Origin: Clytia hemisphaerica
Lineage: Eukaryota > Cnidaria > Hydrozoa > Leptothecata > Clytiidae
Length of the DNA: 64,000 bases
Reading direction: 5' to 3'
NCBI GenBank assembly: GCA_902728285.1
Contig: CACVBU010000250.1
Span: 384,585-448,584 of the forward strand
In this document: piece by piece, positions 1 to 10,658 of the stretch
Layout of the letters: every line of letters begins with the position of its first letter
Numbering within the stretch: position 1 is the first letter of the stretch
Position numbers and translations under genes: made by a program
The notes under the pieces: model-generated
Told to the model about the DNA's origin: nothing
The model's input: only the letters and a program-made list of their open reading frames with translations
The model's database searches: none

Positions 1-296
1 AATGAATAACTTTTTATTACTTCTAGACACTAGGTAATACTCAAGATATGAGCAAAAGATCTTGTAGATGAATGGTGTTGTTCTTGTCTGAGGACTACTT
101 TTATTCAAAATTATCACATTCCAACGAAGAAGCTATAATCAATATTAGACAGAACATGAAGACCAAAGGAATCTACTTTGTTCCAGGTACACGTTTTTTT
201 ATAAGAACATCCAAAATTTTTGAAGCCTTTGGATGTTCTTAACTTTTTGAGTTTCAAGCCTAAAAATGTTCTTAGCATGTTCTTATTTTCACTACC

Positions 297-1014
297 TTAA
301 GGGCTCTGACCATAGTCAGAAAATAGATTTTAGTATCTGAACATAAAAGTTATGTTTTAGATTCTTTAACACTTTAACAAAGAATTGTCTTTATAAATTG
401 CTTTTTAATCAAATCCCTTAAGAGTAATTAAGAACTTAATTGCAAAAATGACCTTATGAACTTTAAAAAGACGTTAATAATATGTCGCATCACCTTCTTT
501 TATAAAAAGTGCTAAGTTTTAATGGGTAATTAAACTTTTTGTTTCAAGCTTTTTTCAAACTGTCCGCAAAGAACTGAAATATTTTAAATTTTGCAGAAAA
601 TTTTTCTAAAAAGATGTGTCAAAAGTTATGACTGTTTTTTTAACAAAATCCAGATGAAAAATTCATGAAAAACCACTATTTTGAAGATTTCGAGACAAAG
701 AAGCATTTACAAAAATTTTCCGCAAATATTTTTATTGTTCGCTAAAAGATACACCATCTACTGCGAAAAATTTTTCAAAATGTTTTTTCTTCGCCGAAAC
801 TAAGCTCTTCAAAGTTGAAATACTCTTCCTCGCTAAAGTCTTCATTTTCTTCTTCATCAAACTTTTCCAATGCAATTTTTGAATTTTCAGATTCAGGAAT
901 AGTTTGTCTAACAGAAAATGTATAACATGCCATAGTTTTGTTGCTTACATCAGTCAGAAAATACATTTTAAACACGGCAAATATGAAAAATTCACTATGG
1001 TCAGAGCCCTTAAG
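297..1014. mobile_element. inner inverted-repeat element nested in the 190-1422 element
   Basis: CTTAAGGGCTCTGACCATAG at 297-316 is repeated as its exact reverse complement near 995-1014. The unit lies inside the CACG-ended element and interrupts its usual roughly 245-bp body. No coding capacity is supported. Confidence 0.65.
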
Positions 1015-1019
1015 TGGAG

Positions 1020-1290
1020 AAATTTTCGCGGGAACAAAATTTCGCGGTTTTTTACAAATTTTACAAAATCGTCAATTCACGAAATTAAATTCCCGCGAAA
1101 TTTAATTTATTTCACGCATTCCCCCAAATTCGTTCTATTTCAAGCCTTAAAACAGGTTTTTTGCTTATTTAATAACGCTTTTGGCCAAAAATATCCTGCA
1201 ACCGCGAAATTAAATTCCCGCGAAATAAAATTCCCGCGAATTTTTCAAAAATCGCCGAACCGCGAAATTAAATTCCCGATAAAAAAAATA
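1020..1290. repeat. CGCGAAATTAAATTCCCGCG motif cluster
   Basis: A core CGAAATTAAATTCCCGCGAA recurs near 1079, 1204 and, partly, 1262, with further half-motifs (TTCCCGCGAA, TTTCGCGGGAA) on both strands. The motif is imperfectly palindromic. It is unusually CpG-rich for the AT-rich surroundings. The function is unknown. Confidence 0.55.
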
Positions 1291-1459
1291 TAATAATTTG
1301 ACCAACCGCGACTATTTTTGTCCTTTTTTCTAAGAAAATAACTGTTTTAGCCTTTAAACGTTCTAAACTTGTTCTTAATATTTTAGCCATTGAAGCCTTA
1401 TGTTCTTATATAAAAAAACGTGTAGTGATAAAACTATACACGAAGGTGAAGTAGCTTAC

Positions 1460-2508
1460 CAGTGCAGGGTAAGAAGGATATCCTTTGCATTTGGCCCAAA
1501 TCAGTGATAAAAAGTCCAACACTTTGGGTTCAATCTTCGGATCCAAGAGGTCGGTTTCTTTTTCGTTCACCATGTAAACGCCATACTTGATATCGTTCAA
1601 CCCTTCCAAGTGTGCAAACTCTTGACGAAAAGACAACTTCGGACGCTTCTGGCGACCACGTTTGTGGCTACGTCGTCGATGAGGACCAATCTCATTTGGT
1701 GGACCGTCCGTATCAGAGTAAGCGGAGCTACCGGTGTAGGTACGTTTCCTAGGCGACGAGGTGCTGTCTTCCGTCGCGTCTTCCACGCCGTCAACAAAAC
1801 AATCATCATCAATGGCTTCTTCGTCTTTGTGTTGCGTGCTTCCGTTCAACGTCGGCGCAGACATTGTGTGATCACGCGTGTGTCGTTTGTGAGGAGACCG
1901 CGTCCGCCCGCTACTACGTTTCCGCGGCGACACGTCACCACCGTTAGTGAGCGCATCTCCACTACAAGAGGATTTGACGGTCGGGTCGTGCGATCGTGTT
2001 CGATGAAGGTTCGTCTTACTTCTAGTGGTGGCCGACTCTTCGCCTGATGATGTAGCGCTCCCTTTGCTCTTGCTATCCACACGCAAACGTAACTTGAGCG
2101 AAGAAGAGGAATTAGAGCCCTGCTCGTCTTCACTTGTTGTAGTGGTGTATAACACGAGGGGACTGGGCTTAGCAGGTTGATATTGTTTCTTCTTGAATAG
2201 TATGCCGCTGCGACGACTTCGTCCCGGTGACGGATTTTGTACTATCTTTTCCGGTGAGGTGAAAGTAAGAGACCCAACAGGGCCACCGTTTTCATTCTTT
2301 TTCGGTGTGTCCAGGCCACCACCGTTCATGTCGTTAACATCACCGTTCGGTAAATTATTCTCTTGATCTTCATGTATTGTTTCGGAATCGTCGTCCGGTG
2401 TTTTTACTTCTCCGTTGTATTTCGTGTCCGTTGTTGTACTGTCATGGTGATAGCCTCGCTTTCGTCCACGCTTTTTGAAACGGTGAATCAGTTTGTTTGA
2501 AGATGAAG
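1460..2508 (-). CDS. BRPF1: BRPF1 coding exon 9 (disordered linker and start of PWWP)
   Basis: 1,049 nt, acceptor TTTCCTAG, donor GTAAGC. Most of it encodes a low-complexity, phospho-acceptor-rich, basic linker ([30 protein letters not shown]). It ends with [17 protein letters not shown], the first strand of a PWWP domain, which binds methylated histone and DNA. The domain is cut by the intron whose next exon is outside the window. Local GC content is higher than in the flanks. Confidence 0.92.
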
Positions 2509-5500
2509 CTAGGAAATGAAATGAAATAAAATGAGATTTTAAGAAAAGAAAAGGTTAGTTAATTGGGTGAAGTTCACTCAAACAAAGGACTTGATGTCAT
2601 CTCATCAAGAGGAAATACTATCAGTGAAGTACACATTTTCAACTGTGATGAGCTAAAATAAGGGTATTTACCTGTTTCTCCGTTTTCGTCATGTTCAGGG
2701 CTGAAAGGATTGTCCTGAAAAACGAGTAAAAATATTACTTTTAACTGCCTGACTATTTGTAAAACCTTCGGCCAAATATTAGTCCCCGGTGAGAAAAATA
2801 ACTAAAATCTTATCAACATTTGCAAAACGACACTCATGAGATCCCATCCCCACTAGGTGTAACTGGTCGTACAAACCCCTGTATTTAGACTTCGCACAAC
2901 TGTTTCCTTTAGATTTCGTGCTCCCGCGATACTGAATAAAAAAGCATCAGCTGAGTCGAATTTATCTCGTCAAAAATAACAAGAACAAAGTCAGTAAGTT
3001 TAAACAACCTAACAACCTAACTTATATAAAAAAAAGCGAGGCCACCTCAACCTACGGTTGCAGACGTCTACGTATTTAGTGTGCGTTTAATTAATGGCTT
3101 ACAATTCTACGTTTTTGTCGCTTCAGTTTGGAGATTTCTTTGCGAAGGAGTTTCTGTTGCGCTAAGCGAGTCACTGAAACGAAAGAAGAGAAGAAGTTAC
3201 AGCTTGGTTGGGAGCTCCACGCTACCGTAAATACGAATTCTATCTGATCCAAATCCAAAATAGTTTTGGCTTCGATGATTATAAGAGATTTCAATATGGT
3301 CTTAATACCCCTTTCACTATCCAGATAATATTCATAGAACTGGCGAATACTTACATGCTGATTTGATACCATTGGTAATCTCAAGTTTGATTTCCAAGTC
3401 TTCAATCTTCTCATCAATTGTCATGAAGGGGTTTTCAATCATCTTCGTGATTTCTATCAAAACATTACAAATACATTTGACTCTCTGTCTAATTCGATCT
3501 TAAAGGAACAAAACATTTTTTCGAATTAGACAAAGTTCGAATCGACTTTCCAGCTGAGGGGACCAATATTTCAGTTCGAATTACAAAAGAATTCGATTAA
3601 TAAAGGTTCGAATTAGAGAGCCTTAACTGCATATCTTTTTGAACCAACCACTCAGTAGAACGCTTAACTTTCGTTAATGTGACACGAGAAGATTTTTTGG
3701 TTAAAGAATGACACTTTTATTTTACAAGACAAGCAAGTACCCTGCATTTTTTCATGAAGAAGTGTCAGTTTTAGCATACGTTTCGACTGTTTTACAGTCC
3801 GCCTAAACAAAAGCATAATACCATATACTACCGGGCCACTTAACTTAATCGCGTCATTCAGTCTATAAAAAAGCTTTAAGTGGACCCCGGGCTATGTTTA
3901 GGCATGTTTATAAGTAGTGTTGCGCTTTTTAAAGAACAAAAAAACATTTTTGACAATACCAACAATTAATACACTAACCTTCCTCGGGTGTTGTCTCGGT
4001 AGCGGCGGCAGGTTGCGGCTGTTCAGCGTGTATCCCGGTCTGTGGGTCAATGCACGCTTGCTTAATGCGTTTGTGGGCTGCTTTAAGGATAGGTTTACAC
4101 TGCGTTCTCATACGCAAGGCTGTGCGATAGTAGACTGTGTCCTCGTGATTGAAGGAGAGACAATTCTGGATCATGAGGTTGAAGTCTGTTTCAAATTGTT
4201 CGAAATTCATGTATTCATACTCGGCCAGTTTGTGACGCATGGTGGAAAAGTCCATCGGTTTTTTAATGAAATCGTGATAGTCAGGAGCCTGGGAAAGAAT
4301 AACAAAAGTAACTATTAGGTAAAAAGTAGTAAGGAACATAAGTAAGTCTAAGTCATTTTGCAGGCGAAATAAATCTATAATAACGACTTATGGTTGCTCA
4401 GACACAAAAATATTCAAATTTCAAACCAGCATAGTAGAGAACATTAAATAAATGGTCACCTCTTCAGGTTTGACAGGTTCAGAGAATATATTGGTTGTAT
4501 CTCTTTCTTGGAGGATCATCAATGTGCGTTCCATCTCTAATTGTTGTGGTTTCAATTTCATGTCCACCAGTTGTTGTTTCAAACGATACTGCAAAGATAG
4601 AAAAACATACTGTGATGGACAGCTCGCAAAAAGAGGATCGAAGATATTCTTTTTTTTCATGTTGTAGAAAGAAGGCATGGTTCTATATATGCTGAGAAAG
4701 CAGAATAATAAACAAAAGAATATCTCAAATTTGGGCTCCATCGGCGCTGAAAGGAGAGCGTTGTTCTTTTTTCGTCTAAGGAAGTTGTGTAAGCAAATGG
4801 TAAGAGATACGTTGAATGGTATCCTTTAAAATCAGAGTTTTAGAAGATCTCGACCTTAAAATATCTTTTAAAGGATCATCACCTTTAAATGCATTTCAAA
4901 GGATTTATTCCATTAGGCATATTTTATAAAAGAAAAACGGGAACTCCTTTTTAAAAATTGAATACGGTAGCCAAAAAAGAAAAAGATAGGAAATAAAGTC
5001 TCCAACCCAATACCTGTAATAAAGAGTTGACTCAATATCTATGTTTCATAACCCAATAACCCAATAACCTAGGCATTATCGATTTGCTAATGAAGAACGG
5101 CACATAAGCAATACAAAACAATCATGAAAATTTTACGTACAGTACATACCTGTTCTTTCTTGATTTTCTCACGCTTCCTGATCAACTCGATCAAAAGACG
5201 TACACGCTCTAAATCATGTCTCAGTTGTTGCCAATAACGCAATTGTTCTTTCAGCTCTTTGGATTGGCTCCATTCTTCCAACGTCTGAAAAGTATGGAAA
5301 TAAATATTAGAGGTAGCAAACAACATCATTAACACTTTTAACATTTAGCACAGGTTCTGATTGGGTCAAATCTTGTCCTTGATTTTAAACATGGAACATA
5401 ACCATATTATATGGCCTTCTTGTTTACATACAACAAACAATAGAAAAGGTACAACGTATCAATGTTTATCACCTGTTCCCGTTGATTTCGATTGATGCCT

Positions 5501-7449
5501 GAACCAGTGTTGACTTGTAATCTTCTGAGGAGGGGAACACCATTTCTTGATTGACGTTTCAGCATCCAATAGGATTGGAGTTGTTGAATGAATTGTGATT
5601 TCTTTGCGATAGCCACTTTTGATACAATCTTGGTTAGCCTGTAAAGAATGCAAATATTTTCATATTCAAAATGTTTAAAAAAGAAATAATCACATGAAAT
5701 TAAAGATCTCAAAGTACAATATCATTCTACTAAAAGATTTTTCAAATCAGGAGGAAAATCCCAAAAAAGCGACCGTATTAGTGTTTTTAAAATACTTTAG
5801 CATCCTTACTTACCTTTCCTCTGTGAAAAAATACATAGATAAAGTGAAAAACTAACGTATCAAAATAAATGTTTGACTTACCTGTGGGCGGGAACAAAAG
5901 GGATGTGTACAGCTGGCATCTTGAAACTTTGTTTTTCTAACAATTTCTTCTGAACTTCTTTCAACTTTGCCGAAGGCGTTTGATAAGCTGCAGATTTCTT
6001 GAGGGCAGAGGCATTTGAAGCTTTGCTATGAGTTGAGACTTTACTATGACAAGATGTGTCACTGTCTTCGTCACTGGCGTAATCACTATGGGAAGGTGTA
6101 CCAAAACCTGGAGCTGCATCTTTAGGCATGTGTACATCACAATATGCAAATTTCTTGACAGTGGGCTGCCCATTTTCTAATCTTCCAGCTTCAATTTTCA
6201 TGTGAAGACCACCTTGTTGTGCACAGGTTACATGAAAAGCAGTGTAACAGTTCGTTTTGAAACATTGGATACACGCACCACTTTTTTTCTTACAAATATA
6301 ACAAACTAGCTTCCATCTAGCTGGAGGAATATTAGCAATAGAGTCAATTGGTTCAAGAAATACTGTATTTGCAAAACAAACTTCTGGAATCCACAAAGCA
6401 CAAACAACATGAGCCCATTGGTTGTTATCAGTTTGTTTGAAGGCACCACTTTTGGTTGGACATAATACACAACTCACAGGCTTGGAAGGGGATTGTAAAC
6501 ATTTTCGACAAAGCCACTGTCCTTCAGGGATGTACGGTACACCATAGCATTCTTGATGAACAGCCAAATTGCACATGTCACAAAATAAAATACTATTACT
6601 GTTCGAGCATTCTCCATCACAGCATATACTACAGACAGCATCTTCGTCAATCATGTTATATGGATCTCCAGTTACAGTTCGTGTTTCAAAATGAGATTCT
6701 TTCTCTAATCTATCCATCAACATTTCAAATATTTCAGGGTTAACAGGAGCAAGACTGTTATTTTTACGTTCATCATTCAACCCTTCTAACCAAATGTAAT
6801 CTTCCTCGTCCATTCCATATTCTACATCCTCATCTAATTCTTCAGACGTTCGATCAATGTATCTGAAATATGATTTTCGTTCTGGTACATCTTTTTCCAT
6901 GATATCTTCTTCTGGGATAATGGAATACATGGCAACAGGTAATGTAACCTTCTTTGCTTCTTGTAATTGTAAATTTCGTTTCATTTCAACTAATGCAGAT
7001 CTTTGTTTGTGATGTACTAGCCTAGATTTACCACGCCATTTTTTCCTTGGGGTGCTTTTAGCAGGACTCTTGGGACATGTTTTGATCTCAGGGAGAGCAG
7101 TTGCATTTTCTTCACCTGCTTCAGTTTGTTCAGTTTTTTCGGATTCGATTTCAATGGAAAGTTGATCACTCAATAAGCTTCTCACTAAACTCCCTTTTAT
7201 ATCAAATTCAACCATACGTTGGGAATCAGCATAAGAGAGTGGTCGTTTCTTTAAGCTTGCAGGTGTATTGAAATTGGAAAAAGAAGTATTGTAAGGAGTG
7301 GTCGGTTGCGTTGCTTGCCCATTTGGGTGAAATTTTATGATGTGATAGCTTATACCACTGAAGCTACGATACTCTTTTCCACAAAGAGGACAATCCATAG
7401 GAGGCTTTTGCCTTTGTAAAGTCTTTAACATTTCTGCTATGTCTGCCAT
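1460..7449 (-). CDS. BRPF1: BRPF1-like bromodomain and PHD finger scaffold protein (5' nine coding exons, 3' end beyond window)
   Basis: Nuclear scaffold of MOZ/MORF (KAT6) histone acetyltransferase complexes, which reads histone H3. Spliced exons are 5882-7449, 5473-5638, 5150-5284, 4460-4588, 3979-4288, 3355-3453, 3103-3173, 2672-2714 and 1460-2508. All have GT-AG borders, phases match at every junction, and the total is 3,570 nt (1,190 codons). Domains seen: C2H2 finger (C20, C23, H36, H41), EPL1-like conserved block around residues 160-260, PHD1 (about 273-317, [20 protein letters not shown]), zinc knuckle plus extended PHD2 (about 327-440), bromodomain (about 643-745, with the acetyl-lysine Asn in CLSFNHEDT), a Ser/Arg/Lys-rich linker, and the start of PWWP ([13 protein letters not shown]). 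Order and sequence follow animal BRPF1/BRD1/BRPF3. Invertebrates usually have one such gene, so BRPF1 stands for the whole group. The remaining PWWP exon(s) are not found in bases 1-1459. Confidence 0.93.
2672..2714 (-). CDS. BRPF1: BRPF1 coding exon 8 (43 nt)
   Basis: Small exon between TTTTTCAG and GTAAAT. Encodes [14 protein letters not shown] plus one base. Its phase (0 in, 1 out) is exactly what exons 7 and 9 need. There is no domain to confirm it, so the call rests on splice sites and phase. Confidence 0.72.
3103..3173 (-). CDS. BRPF1: BRPF1 coding exon 7
   Basis: 71 nt, acceptor TTTCAG, donor GTAAGC, phase 1 in and phase 0 out. Encodes [20 protein letters not shown], a basic helix that lines up with the conserved RRAK-IKKEM-ALRRKL segment of vertebrate BRPF proteins. 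Confidence 0.82.
3355..3453 (-). CDS. BRPF1: BRPF1 coding exon 6
   Basis: 99 nt, acceptor GATAG, donor GTAAGT, entering and leaving in phase 1. Encodes a helical stretch ([20 protein letters not shown]) at the place of the vertebrate coiled segment after the bromodomain. Called from splice sites, phase and position; similarity is weak. Confidence 0.75.
3475..3629. mobile_element. degraded CAGTTGACGCTCTCTAATTCG-family MITE
   Basis: The right end (TTCGAATTAGAGAGCCTTAACTG) and a weaker left end (GACTCTCTGTCTAATTCGAT) match the ends of better copies at 37,972-38,140 and 44,582-44,723. It lies in the BRPF1 intron between exons 5 and 6. The terminal TA is not preserved on the right. Confidence 0.55.
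3979..4288 (-). CDS. BRPF1: BRPF1 coding exon 5 (bromodomain C-terminal half)
   Basis: 310 nt, from acceptor CCCAG to donor GTTAGT. Encodes [20 protein letters not shown], then [20 protein letters not shown] with the conserved Asn that binds acetyl-lysine, then the last helix. It ends in phase 1 after a short Pro/Ala/Thr tail. Confidence 0.93.
4460..4588 (-). CDS. BRPF1: BRPF1 coding exon 4 (bromodomain N-terminal half)
   Basis: 129 nt, phase 0 on both sides. Encodes [20 protein letters not shown] and [11 protein letters not shown], the first helix and the NIF motif of the BRPF bromodomain. The donor is GTGACC, a weaker consensus than its neighbours, but the next exon continues the domain in frame. 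Confidence 0.92.
5150..5284 (-). CDS. BRPF1: BRPF1 coding exon 3
   Basis: 135 nt, phase 0 on both sides, with donor GTATGT. Encodes a charged helical segment ([20 protein letters not shown], then [20 protein letters not shown]) that matches the conserved region just before the BRPF bromodomain. Confidence 0.93.
5473..5638 (-). CDS. BRPF1: BRPF1 coding exon 2
   Basis: 166 nt, AG|G...CAG|GTGAT borders. Encodes the conserved segment [20 protein letters not shown] and [12 protein letters not shown], nearly the same as in vertebrate BRPF proteins. It follows exon 1 in phase 2 and ends in phase 0. Confidence 0.93.
5882..7449 (-). CDS. BRPF1: BRPF1 coding exon 1 (C2H2, EPL1-like, PHD-knuckle-PHD)
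   Basis: Large first coding exon of 522 codons plus 2 nt. It starts at the ATG at 7449 ([10 protein letters not shown]) and ends before GTAAGT. It holds the whole histone-reading N-terminal half. The exon extends 5' to an AG acceptor at 7469-7470, so the 5' UTR is split by an intron and the true promoter lies further right. In-frame stops beyond the donor confirm the exon end. Confidence 0.95.
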
Positions 7450-7468
7450 TTTTCACTGAGTTTTGTAC

Positions 7469-7952
7469 CTAAAAAAGAAATCATTATAATCATAACATAG
7501 AGCATTTATCAACCAAAGAATTCTAAATAATCGATTCAGAACAACAGAGTCTGTATCAATATCTCTACTAAACTGATTATTTTTTCCAAAAATCTAAGGC
7601 ATGTCATCAAATTACAAACAAAATCAATCTATAGTAAATTTCTCAGCATATAGCATATTTGAATTAGAAAACAGGTTTGGAAGGAAAACAGTTATGCTTA
7701 GCTATATTTTAAAATTAAGCTTGAATCATGCTAGTGACATTTTTGCGAAACAAATTGGAATATGTTAATGGACTAGAGTGTTTTCTTAGGCAATGGCAAG
7801 TATATTTTTCAAAGTTTGTTTGCAACTAAACTAATAGTATACACCCTGATACATCTTGAAATACTATTGGCTTAGAACCTTGGCTACTTTATCATTAATA
7901 AAAACCTTGATATTTATATATTTTTATTTCATATTTTGACTTTCACCTAACA
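7469..7952. other. BRPF1 5' intron/upstream region without recognised feature
   Basis: AT-rich sequence right of the BRPF1 5' UTR acceptor. No coding exon, RNA gene or clear promoter element is visible. It should contain or precede the BRPF1 5' UTR intron. Confidence 0.4.
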
Positions 7953-7954
7953 TA

Positions 7955-8787
7955 GTGAGGTCTGTTAGCACATAAAAACGTAAGAATACTTCAGATGGTG
8001 ATAAAAGCATGAAATTTGGCACAGATGATCCTTAGAGGGTTTAAAACTTAATTTTAAACAGTAACACCAAATTTTACCACCTGGCCACCTGCCAGATGAC
8101 GTCATCAGGTGGCTGGGCAAAAAATTATTTTTTTGAAAATATTCAAAATCTAATGGTTCCAGCGGTGTTTTAAACATGAATTCAAATCAAAATTTAATGC
8201 TTTTTCTGATTCTGATGTTCAAATTCAATAAAAAGCTTTAAAAATCCTACAGAATACTAAAACTTAGATTTTGAGATTTACATGGCAAATCAAATGCAGT
8301 GTTCCCCCTTCTGGAAGACAGTGTACAACCAACTAATTTTATTAGATGTTTTAAGCCTTTCTATGTTGTTTAGACCCAACCATCAGAAGGAACTTAGAAT
8401 TTTGACATGGATTCATGTATAAAACACTAAAATTGGTCAACTAGTTCCGTTATTGCGGGATTTTTAGGTTTTACCTGCAAAGGCTTATGATGACGTCATC
8501 ACAAAACTTTAAACCTTCATAACTGTAGATAGGAAGATTTTCAAGGCATGTTTTATACCTCGATTTTCATCAGCATTTCATGCTCTTTCCGCTGGAACCA
8601 TTAGATTTTGAATATTTTCAAAAAAATAATTTTTTGCCCAGCCACCTGATGTCATCTGGCAGGTGGCCAGGGTGGTGAAATTTGGTCTTACTGTTTAAAA
8701 TTAAGTTTTAGAGTCTCTAAGGATCATCTGTGCAAAATTTCATGCTTTTAACACCATCTGAAGTATTTTTGTGGTAGCAGACCTCAC
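7955..8787. mobile_element. long-armed foldback element with TA flanks
   Basis: The two ends are inverted copies over about 220 bp, starting GTGAGGTCTG and ending CAGACCTCAC, with TA on both sides (7953-7954, 8788-8789). The wider flank AACA is also duplicated. The arms share landmarks such as CACCTGGCCACCTGCCAGATG (near 8079) and its inverse (near 8650). No transposase, so non-autonomous. Confidence 0.85.
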
Positions 8788-8832
8788 TAAACACTGTAGG
8801 TCTTAGGTTTTGTTTTGATTGAAAGGTCCGAC

Positions 8833-10628
8833 GATGCTGAGTCAGTAATATTTCATAAACGCTCACACATGTGCACTAGCCTGGCATTAGTATGCGCATG
8901 CGTATGTAAAAAAAAGTGCGACTAGATTAGAAAAAGTTTTTGAAACGATAAGATATATTTAATAAAAAACACATTTCTCACACAAAGGAGCCTTTGTTGG
9001 TACTCTTTCGAATGTTTTTATGCATATAATAAATAGAACGTTTTCTATATTTAGATCAAAACGATTATTTTGATGATACGATGCTTTTATCCATCAATAG
9101 AGTGCTAAACTAACCAAAATCGGAAGCGTGATATCATAGTTGAAGTAATGAAAATTATTGTTTCAATACTGACAGTTTCATGTCTTATTCAAACAATCCT
9201 CAGTTGAAAATAAATTTTTGTTAAACTAAAGTTCCTTTGCTCTTACAAAGAAATAATATTGCAGGGTCTTCGTTAAAAATTGACGTCATTTTAGTCCTTG
9301 GTGTTGTGAAATTTTAAGGTGAACTTGTTCACATGACGGCTTTTGAGATCAGTTCATTCCTAGAATTCAAAAGCTTGTCAGGGTTCGGAAATGTAGCGAT
9401 TTCAAGTTTCTCCGTGAGACAAAGTGAGCATTTCAGTGACGAACGGTTGAACGGTGGGCACTGTCGGATGGTTTTCCATGTGATTTTTGGCGATAGGTTT
9501 TGTGATTGAATGCAACAAGAAAGTTGTTAACTATTCAATACATTAACAAACAGTCAAACCATCCACTGAACGTGATCAAGCAAATTCCGAAAACTATCGA
9601 ACAGGATTGTTTGAATAAAACATGAAACTGTCAGTAATGAAATTAAACTAAATCGTTTTCTTTACTCAAACTTAGAAACTGTCAGTATTAAAACAATAAT
9701 TTTCATAACTTCAACTATTAGTCGCGCGGCTGAGGTCGAAAAAAGTGGCTAGAAAATGATTTTCGTGATACACCTCTTAGATTCCACTTTTTTCGATGGA
9801 AACTCTCGAATTAGTATATGTAGATTCCAAAATCAAAAAGTTTCCACGATATTATCGTGCAAGTAACGAGTAAATGGCGATTTTTTTGCGTTTCCAGGCA
9901 AAATTGCAAGGCTTGGAAATTCATGATTTTTGGGGGGTCTTCAAATTAAAAAAAGACCTATATCACATGATAGAGCTCTTCAAACTGAGCAAAAAAGTGT
10001 ATTACACCAAAGTCCCAACTTCTCTAGATCAAAAGTTATGGGCTTATTTGTGGTCAAAAAGGTGTTTAATTTTGCATAAATTAATGCAGATTGTGGGGAA
10101 ATTCCCTGTTTTCCATCAGTTTTTTACCACAAATAGGCCCATAACTTTTGATCTAGAGAAGTTGGGACTTTGGTGTAATACACTTTTTTGCTCAGTTTGA
10201 AGAGCTCTATCATGTGGTATAGGTCTTTTTTTAATTTGAAGACCCCCCAAAAATCATGAATTTCCAGGCCCCTTCCAGGCCTTGCAATTTTGCCTGGAAA
10301 CGCAAAAAATCGCCAATTACTCGTTACTTGCACGATAATATCGTGGAAACTTTTTGATTTTGTAATCTACACATACTAATTCGCGAGTTTCCGTTGTTTT
10401 TTTTTGGAATCTAAAATATGTATCACGAAATGAAACGTTTTTCGACCTCAGCCGCGCGACTATATGAGATCAAAACGATTATAAATTTGTTGAAATCAAC
10501 TTTGCCATTTTTTGTTTACAAAAGCAATAGAATCTGAGGTCACATTTTGAAACAACTTTCAATCTTTTATTTTGCTTGGAGGTTATCGTTGCGCAAAGAA
10601 GTAGCTTTTACCCATCTGACTCAGCATC
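8833..10628. mobile_element. composite inverted-repeat region enclosing further elements
   Basis: GATGCTGAGTCAG (8833-8845) and its exact inverse CTGACTCAGCATC (10616-10628) bound the region. Inside, 9141-9215 and 9600-9715 are inverted copies (AAACTGTCAG and CAAACAATCCT landmarks), and a separate foldback sits at 9721-10460. The outer boundary rests on only 13 bp. Confidence 0.45.
9721..10460. mobile_element. long-armed foldback element, TA-flanked
   Basis: Arms of roughly 350 bp are inverted copies. Ends are GTCGCGCGGCTGAGGTCGAA and its inverse, flanked by TA (9719-9720, 10461-10462). Open frames of about 70-110 residues on each arm encode the same peptide in opposite directions. That follows from the arms and is not evidence of a gene. 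Confidence 0.85.
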
Positions 10629-10658
10629 TGATATTCCGATGGCGTATTGGCGGCCGCC

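Larger units (their letters stand above)
190..1422. mobile_element. TA-flanked inverted-repeat element, CACGTTTTTT family, with a nested element
   Basis: Ends are CACGTTTTTTTATAAGAAC and its near reverse complement (GTTCTTATATAAAAAAACGTG), each flanked by TA (188-189 and 1423-1424), as in Tc1/mariner-type integration. Related copies occur at 33,256, 33,626, 14,149 and 63,010. There is no transposase. It sits in the BRPF1 intron that splits the PWWP domain. Confidence 0.75.

Noticed and set aside
1..189. Search for the missing PWWP exon of BRPF1
   Set aside because: No frame on the minus strand shows PWWP residues or a suitable acceptor. The exon is taken to be outside the window.
904..1293. 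129-codon plus-strand frame
   Set aside because: It lies across the nested mobile elements and CGCGAAATT repeats and has no recognisable domain. Its residues come from the repeated motif.
9874..10333. Two opposing frames encoding nearly the same peptide (GLEIHDFWGVFKLKK)
   Set aside because: They are mirror products of the two arms of a foldback element, not a gene pair.
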